This document shows positions 1 to 64,000 of a stretch of DNA of 64,000 nucleotides, piece after piece. The notes under the pieces were generated by a model. The model searched no databases, had not been told where the DNA came from, and saw nothing but the letters and a program-made list of their open reading frames with translations. The translations under genes were made by a program, and so were the position numbers. Position 1 is the stretch's first letter. The number at the start of each line of letters is the position of its first letter. The stretch covers positions 18,179,092-18,243,091 of the forward strand of contig NC_135554.1 in assembly GCF_964340395.1 (NCBI RefSeq). Reading direction: 5' to 3'. The stretch comes from Glandiceps talaboti (taxonomy: Eukaryota > Hemichordata > Enteropneusta > Spengelidae).

Positions 1-56128
<56,128 letters not shown>

Positions 56129-56200
56129 GTTGCAAGAATCAACACTTGCCCGAATGATAGGCAATTAAACAGAATATGAGCGATTTGTATTTGAGATGAA

Positions 56201-56241
56201 GTCACGTGACGAGGCATGCAAATTTCGTGTGACGTCACACT
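56201..56241. promoter_or_regulatory. Candidate promoter sites upstream of the giant gene
   Basis: Between 73 and 113 bp upstream of the ATG lie three clean sites: a palindromic E-box GTCACGTGAC (56201-56210), an octamer ATGCAAAT (56216-56223) and a 14-bp palindrome GTGTGACGTCACAC containing a full CRE (56227-56240). Their clustering at the 5' end supports a promoter here. The transcription start is not identified. Confidence 0.4.
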
Positions 56242-56406
56242 TACAAAATTATGAATAATTAACTTAAAACCGATCATGTGAATTATGATATGAGACAACA
56301 GATTTAATAAATGCCACTATTAATTCAATGTCCACGGGAAAAAATATATATAGAAATTATCTATGTACGCAGTATATACATAATACATATTAAATGTCAG
56401 TATGTC

Positions 56407-56416
56407 TGTATGTGTA

Positions 56417-56465
<49 letters not shown>

Positions 56466-56466
56466 A

Positions 56467-56512
<46 letters not shown>
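56407..56512. repeat. GT dinucleotide microsatellite
   Basis: An interrupted GT run upstream of the giant gene, within 400 bp of its start codon. Confidence 0.9.
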
Positions 56513-56515
<3 letters not shown>

Positions 56516-57175
56516 GTAAACTGGTCCGGGTTTGATGGAATTTGTCACGTCGTAAGTAAGGAGAGTATCACTCAGACTCCACCGAATGACACAGGTTTTC
56601 CCTCCTCCTGAGTCAATAGTAAACACATGGGGATGGTCCTTAGTGGGTTTCTTGAGAGACAGACTTATTAAACTTCTTTACAAGAGCAATCCAGTATATA
56701 TAAATATAACCATTATTATGTTGTATTAAATACCAACTGTACGGCACCGCTAATATAAAAAGTAGCGTATTTTAACATTTTTCATTCAATCGTTCAGAAA
56801 CTAAACATTCTTTACCGCTATGTTACATCTTGGGCAATAGATTATTTCAATCACATTCTATTTTTTTTTTTAAAAATAACAAATTAAAAATGCAATTACT
56901 TTGTAATGTTGAATGCCTGCCAGTGTCTAAATTGCTACTTTGGTCGATAGATTTAGTTAGTTTAGTGTGAATCTCTTAATATGAATTAATTTGTTATAAC
57001 TCAGGTATACACGATTTACACAGTGGCACTGTTATCAATTCTTTTATTGATATAGTGTGGTAACATCTGTGCTATTATCCAACAAAATAGTTGAATATCT
57101 GTTAAAGGTCATTTATTTAATCAAAAACAATAATTCAGAGTACACAATCCATAAATTATGACATGCATATGACTA

Positions 57176-57178
<3 letters not shown>

Positions 57179-57255
<77 letters not shown>

Positions 57256-57400
57256 ACGTTCTTTGTCACTCTGACTGTATCCTCCTCTCTCATACTCTTT
57301 GTCAAACCTCCCCGCTGTCCCTATAATCTTTTTCTAGTGTCTCTTCAGTAAGTCCTTGTCTTTCCAAAACCTTATATCTCTTTATTCCTCCATCCATCCA

Positions 57401-57464
<64 letters not shown>

Positions 57465-57543
57465 ATGGCTGTCTCTGCCTGCCTCTTTCGTTAACCTCTC
57501 TCTGTAACTGTCAGTCAGTCAGTCAGTCAGTCAGTCAGTCAGT

Positions 57544-57589
<46 letters not shown>

Positions 57590-57665
57590 GTTTGCGTGCG
57601 TGTGTTTGCGTGCGTGTGTGTGTGCGTGTGTGTGTGTGTGTACGTACGTACGTACGTACGTACGC
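57179..57665. repeat. Cluster of TC, CAT, CAGT, GT and ACGT microsatellites
   Basis: Five separate simple-repeat runs (57179-57252, 57393-57463, 57509-57546, 57547-57640, 57640-57664) in the intergenic region. Confidence 0.9.
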
Positions 57666-59171
57666 ATGTATGCTTCTACCCCGGATGCGATGAATCCCGA
57701 CAGTTTGTCAAAAAGCGTCTTGAGATGTTAATAATTCTAGTTGATAACCAGACAGGATTAATACAAACCTCTTCTAGTTTGACAACTATATTGAACATCA
57801 TTGTAAATATCAGATTATTTTGTTTCTCGATTTAGCAACTATTAAGTACTAACTCATAACAAGAAGTAATGAATTCAATTACAGGTTGATTGATATCTTG
57901 ACGACCAATCGTTAACTGTCTAAAATGCAAAATTTATCCCGCATATCTGAACATACATAAATCATACAACTTGTATTTCATCGCCACAAATATGAACCAC
58001 CCAGTCTACTGTAAAGTATCACGTGACCTTCTTGGTTAATCATTGTCTAATAAAATAGATCTTACAAAGTTTGTGTTACCAAGGCCAGGTTAAGCTTTCA
58101 GCACAACCGACTAAGGTGCAGCCGTACGACGTACACAGAAGGACTTGACAACAGGTACTGTGTTAGCTGTTCACTAACATTGTTTTTACGATGTATATTA
58201 AGAAAGCGAAGCGTGTGTCGAATTCATCCGATCTAGGTCTAGGCAGGTTCAATGTTTTACGTGTGTGCATATTATTGAAATCGTAGCTATGTGATCACTC
58301 CTCGTCTGTGAAAATTCCACAAATTCCACAAACATTTTCTAAAAAGCTATAATGAGGGTTGCTTCGAATATCATGGTTTTAATGGTTTCATAGTGAGAAA
58401 TGTCAAAACTGTGATTTAGCAAAAGTGTACAAATTTTGTAACCTAAAATTTCTCAATGTTTTCAAGTCATTCAAGTTTGGCACGGCATTTGGATAACTTG
58501 AGGGACCCCAACAGAACAGTGTAAGAAAATAAGAGCAATAGTCCATTAAATATGTAACATAAAAAGTGAACGTTGAGGTCTTGATAACAAAAAATGACAT
58601 ATTAAGAGACAAACATTATACAGAAAGTAGCCCATAACATATTTTAACGTCTTTGGCCCACCATACGTATCAAAAGGACAGAACACAGGTTCCAAACAAC
58701 GATAAATTAGATAATTTTATTAGTAGTTATAGCGCATAACTATATTTCAATGAATTACTCGGCAACCCCGGCGTACTTTAACACAAATACATTGACGTAT
58801 GTATCATACTGTTGTTGTTTTTTCTAGCAATTCAAATGCTGTTATCATTTAAACACGTCAAACTGTACGCCGTGAGAATTATAGCATATTGTACTCACCG
58901 TCTATTTATTTGATTTATTTAGTCACGTTATCGTTATGGTATGTACGAACAAACATGCAAAAGTGTCGTTGGTATTTTAGATGAAAAAATTATTAGAGAC
59001 AAACACTTTGATAATATATTTAGTTTACTATCTCAGCTACAAAAGTTTGATAAACGTTCTTTACTTAAGTACACTTTGTCATTTGTAGATGACTCGTTAG
59101 CAAGTGTTACTGCCAGATATTTCAATGAAATATGAAATTTGTTCAATGCATTATAAGTACTACCTTTAATG

Positions 59172-59424
59172 CAATAGGGAACTTGCAATCCAGACTGAGC
59201 ATGCTCAGACGCAAAGGACTATGGGATTATCTGTGGTTATCGTAATACCTAATCTGGAGCTACTGATAAAAAAAACCTCCCACAATGGTCAGGGTAACTA
59301 TGAATTGATTATTCGTGGTTGCAAACAAAGTAACAGTATTGTTTACAATACAAATCATTAGTATTTATCATCACATTTCCCATGATGCAACATTCAACAT
59401 GGCGGGTTTGCAAGTTCCATATTG
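59172..59424. mobile_element. Small TIR element (MITE-like), copy 2
   Basis: Same orientation and length as copy 1, with internal similarity along its whole length (for example the shared stretch around ACTGAGCATGCTCAGACG). It lies in the intergenic region about 190 bp upstream of the plus-strand gene's start codon. Confidence 0.75.
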
Positions 59425-59612
59425 AACATCAATGCTACGCTTGTTATAAGTTCTTTTGCACAATGTCACTTCTTGTGTACACGGCGAAATAAATCAATAA
59501 ATATGGCATATGATATTTACTTGGTTTGAATTGTACATAGACCTGACAAATATCAATCATTGAAAACAAATAATATAATAACAACTGATCATCTACAGGT
59601 ACATTTGATATC

Positions 59613-64000
<4,388 letters not shown>

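Larger units (their letters stand above)
56129..59612. other. Intergenic region between two divergent genes
   Basis: Contains the candidate promoter sites of the giant gene, the microsatellite cluster and TIR element copy 2. No other gene was recognised. A 64-codon open frame at 58941-59135 has no family signature. Confidence 0.6.

Noticed and set aside
58941-59135. 64-codon plus-strand open frame in the intergenic region
   Set aside because: Some coding-like composition, but no family recognised and no neighbouring exons fit; it could be an old element fragment.

Overview
The window looks like nuclear DNA of an invertebrate animal, probably marine. Genes are split by GT-AG introns, the background is AT-rich and full of simple repeats, and there is a tRNA-derived SINE and a small TIR element. 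The domain mix (SUEL/rhamnose-binding lectin, C-type lectin, VWD-C8-TIL) fits an echinoderm, hemichordate, cephalochordate or lophotrochozoan; I cannot name the species.

Almost the whole window (56128 down to base 1, minus strand) reads as one giant gene whose 3' end lies outside. I traced 63 exons whose splice phases all agree and which encode about 5,370 residues without an internal stop. Exon boundaries were read by eye. In transcript order it has: a signal-peptide exon (56027-56128); a 6-kb intron; short charged exons with a possible furin site; three segmentally duplicated units of about 3.2 kb (39305-48980), each holding a Lys/Gly-rich exon, a Glu-rich exon, a SUEL lectin exon and a Glu-rich microexon; more charged microexons; three one-exon C-type lectin domains and a fourth one split by an Arg/Gly-rich exon (29316-35835); a VWD-C8-TIL-TILa/EGF module (22379-28770); and finally 28 near-identical 788/789-bp repeats (1-21665), each with one SUEL lectin exon of 411 nt.

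Nearly all lectin and linker exons are phase 1-1, so they can be duplicated, lost or skipped without breaking the frame. The architecture recalls the large secreted adhesive and mucin-like proteins of marine invertebrates, such as sea-star footprint protein and flatworm adhesion proteins. A structural, sugar-binding, glue- or mucus-type role is inferred, not shown.

Divergently placed on the plus strand, from 59613 to the window end, is a second gene: a glycoside hydrolase family 65 protein of the PGGHG (protein-glucosylgalactosylhydroxylysine glucosidase) type. Seven exons are visible, with a signal peptide and both expected catalytic carboxylates that fall in the window. The 3.5 kb between the two start codons holds candidate promoter palindromes, microsatellites and one copy of the TIR element.
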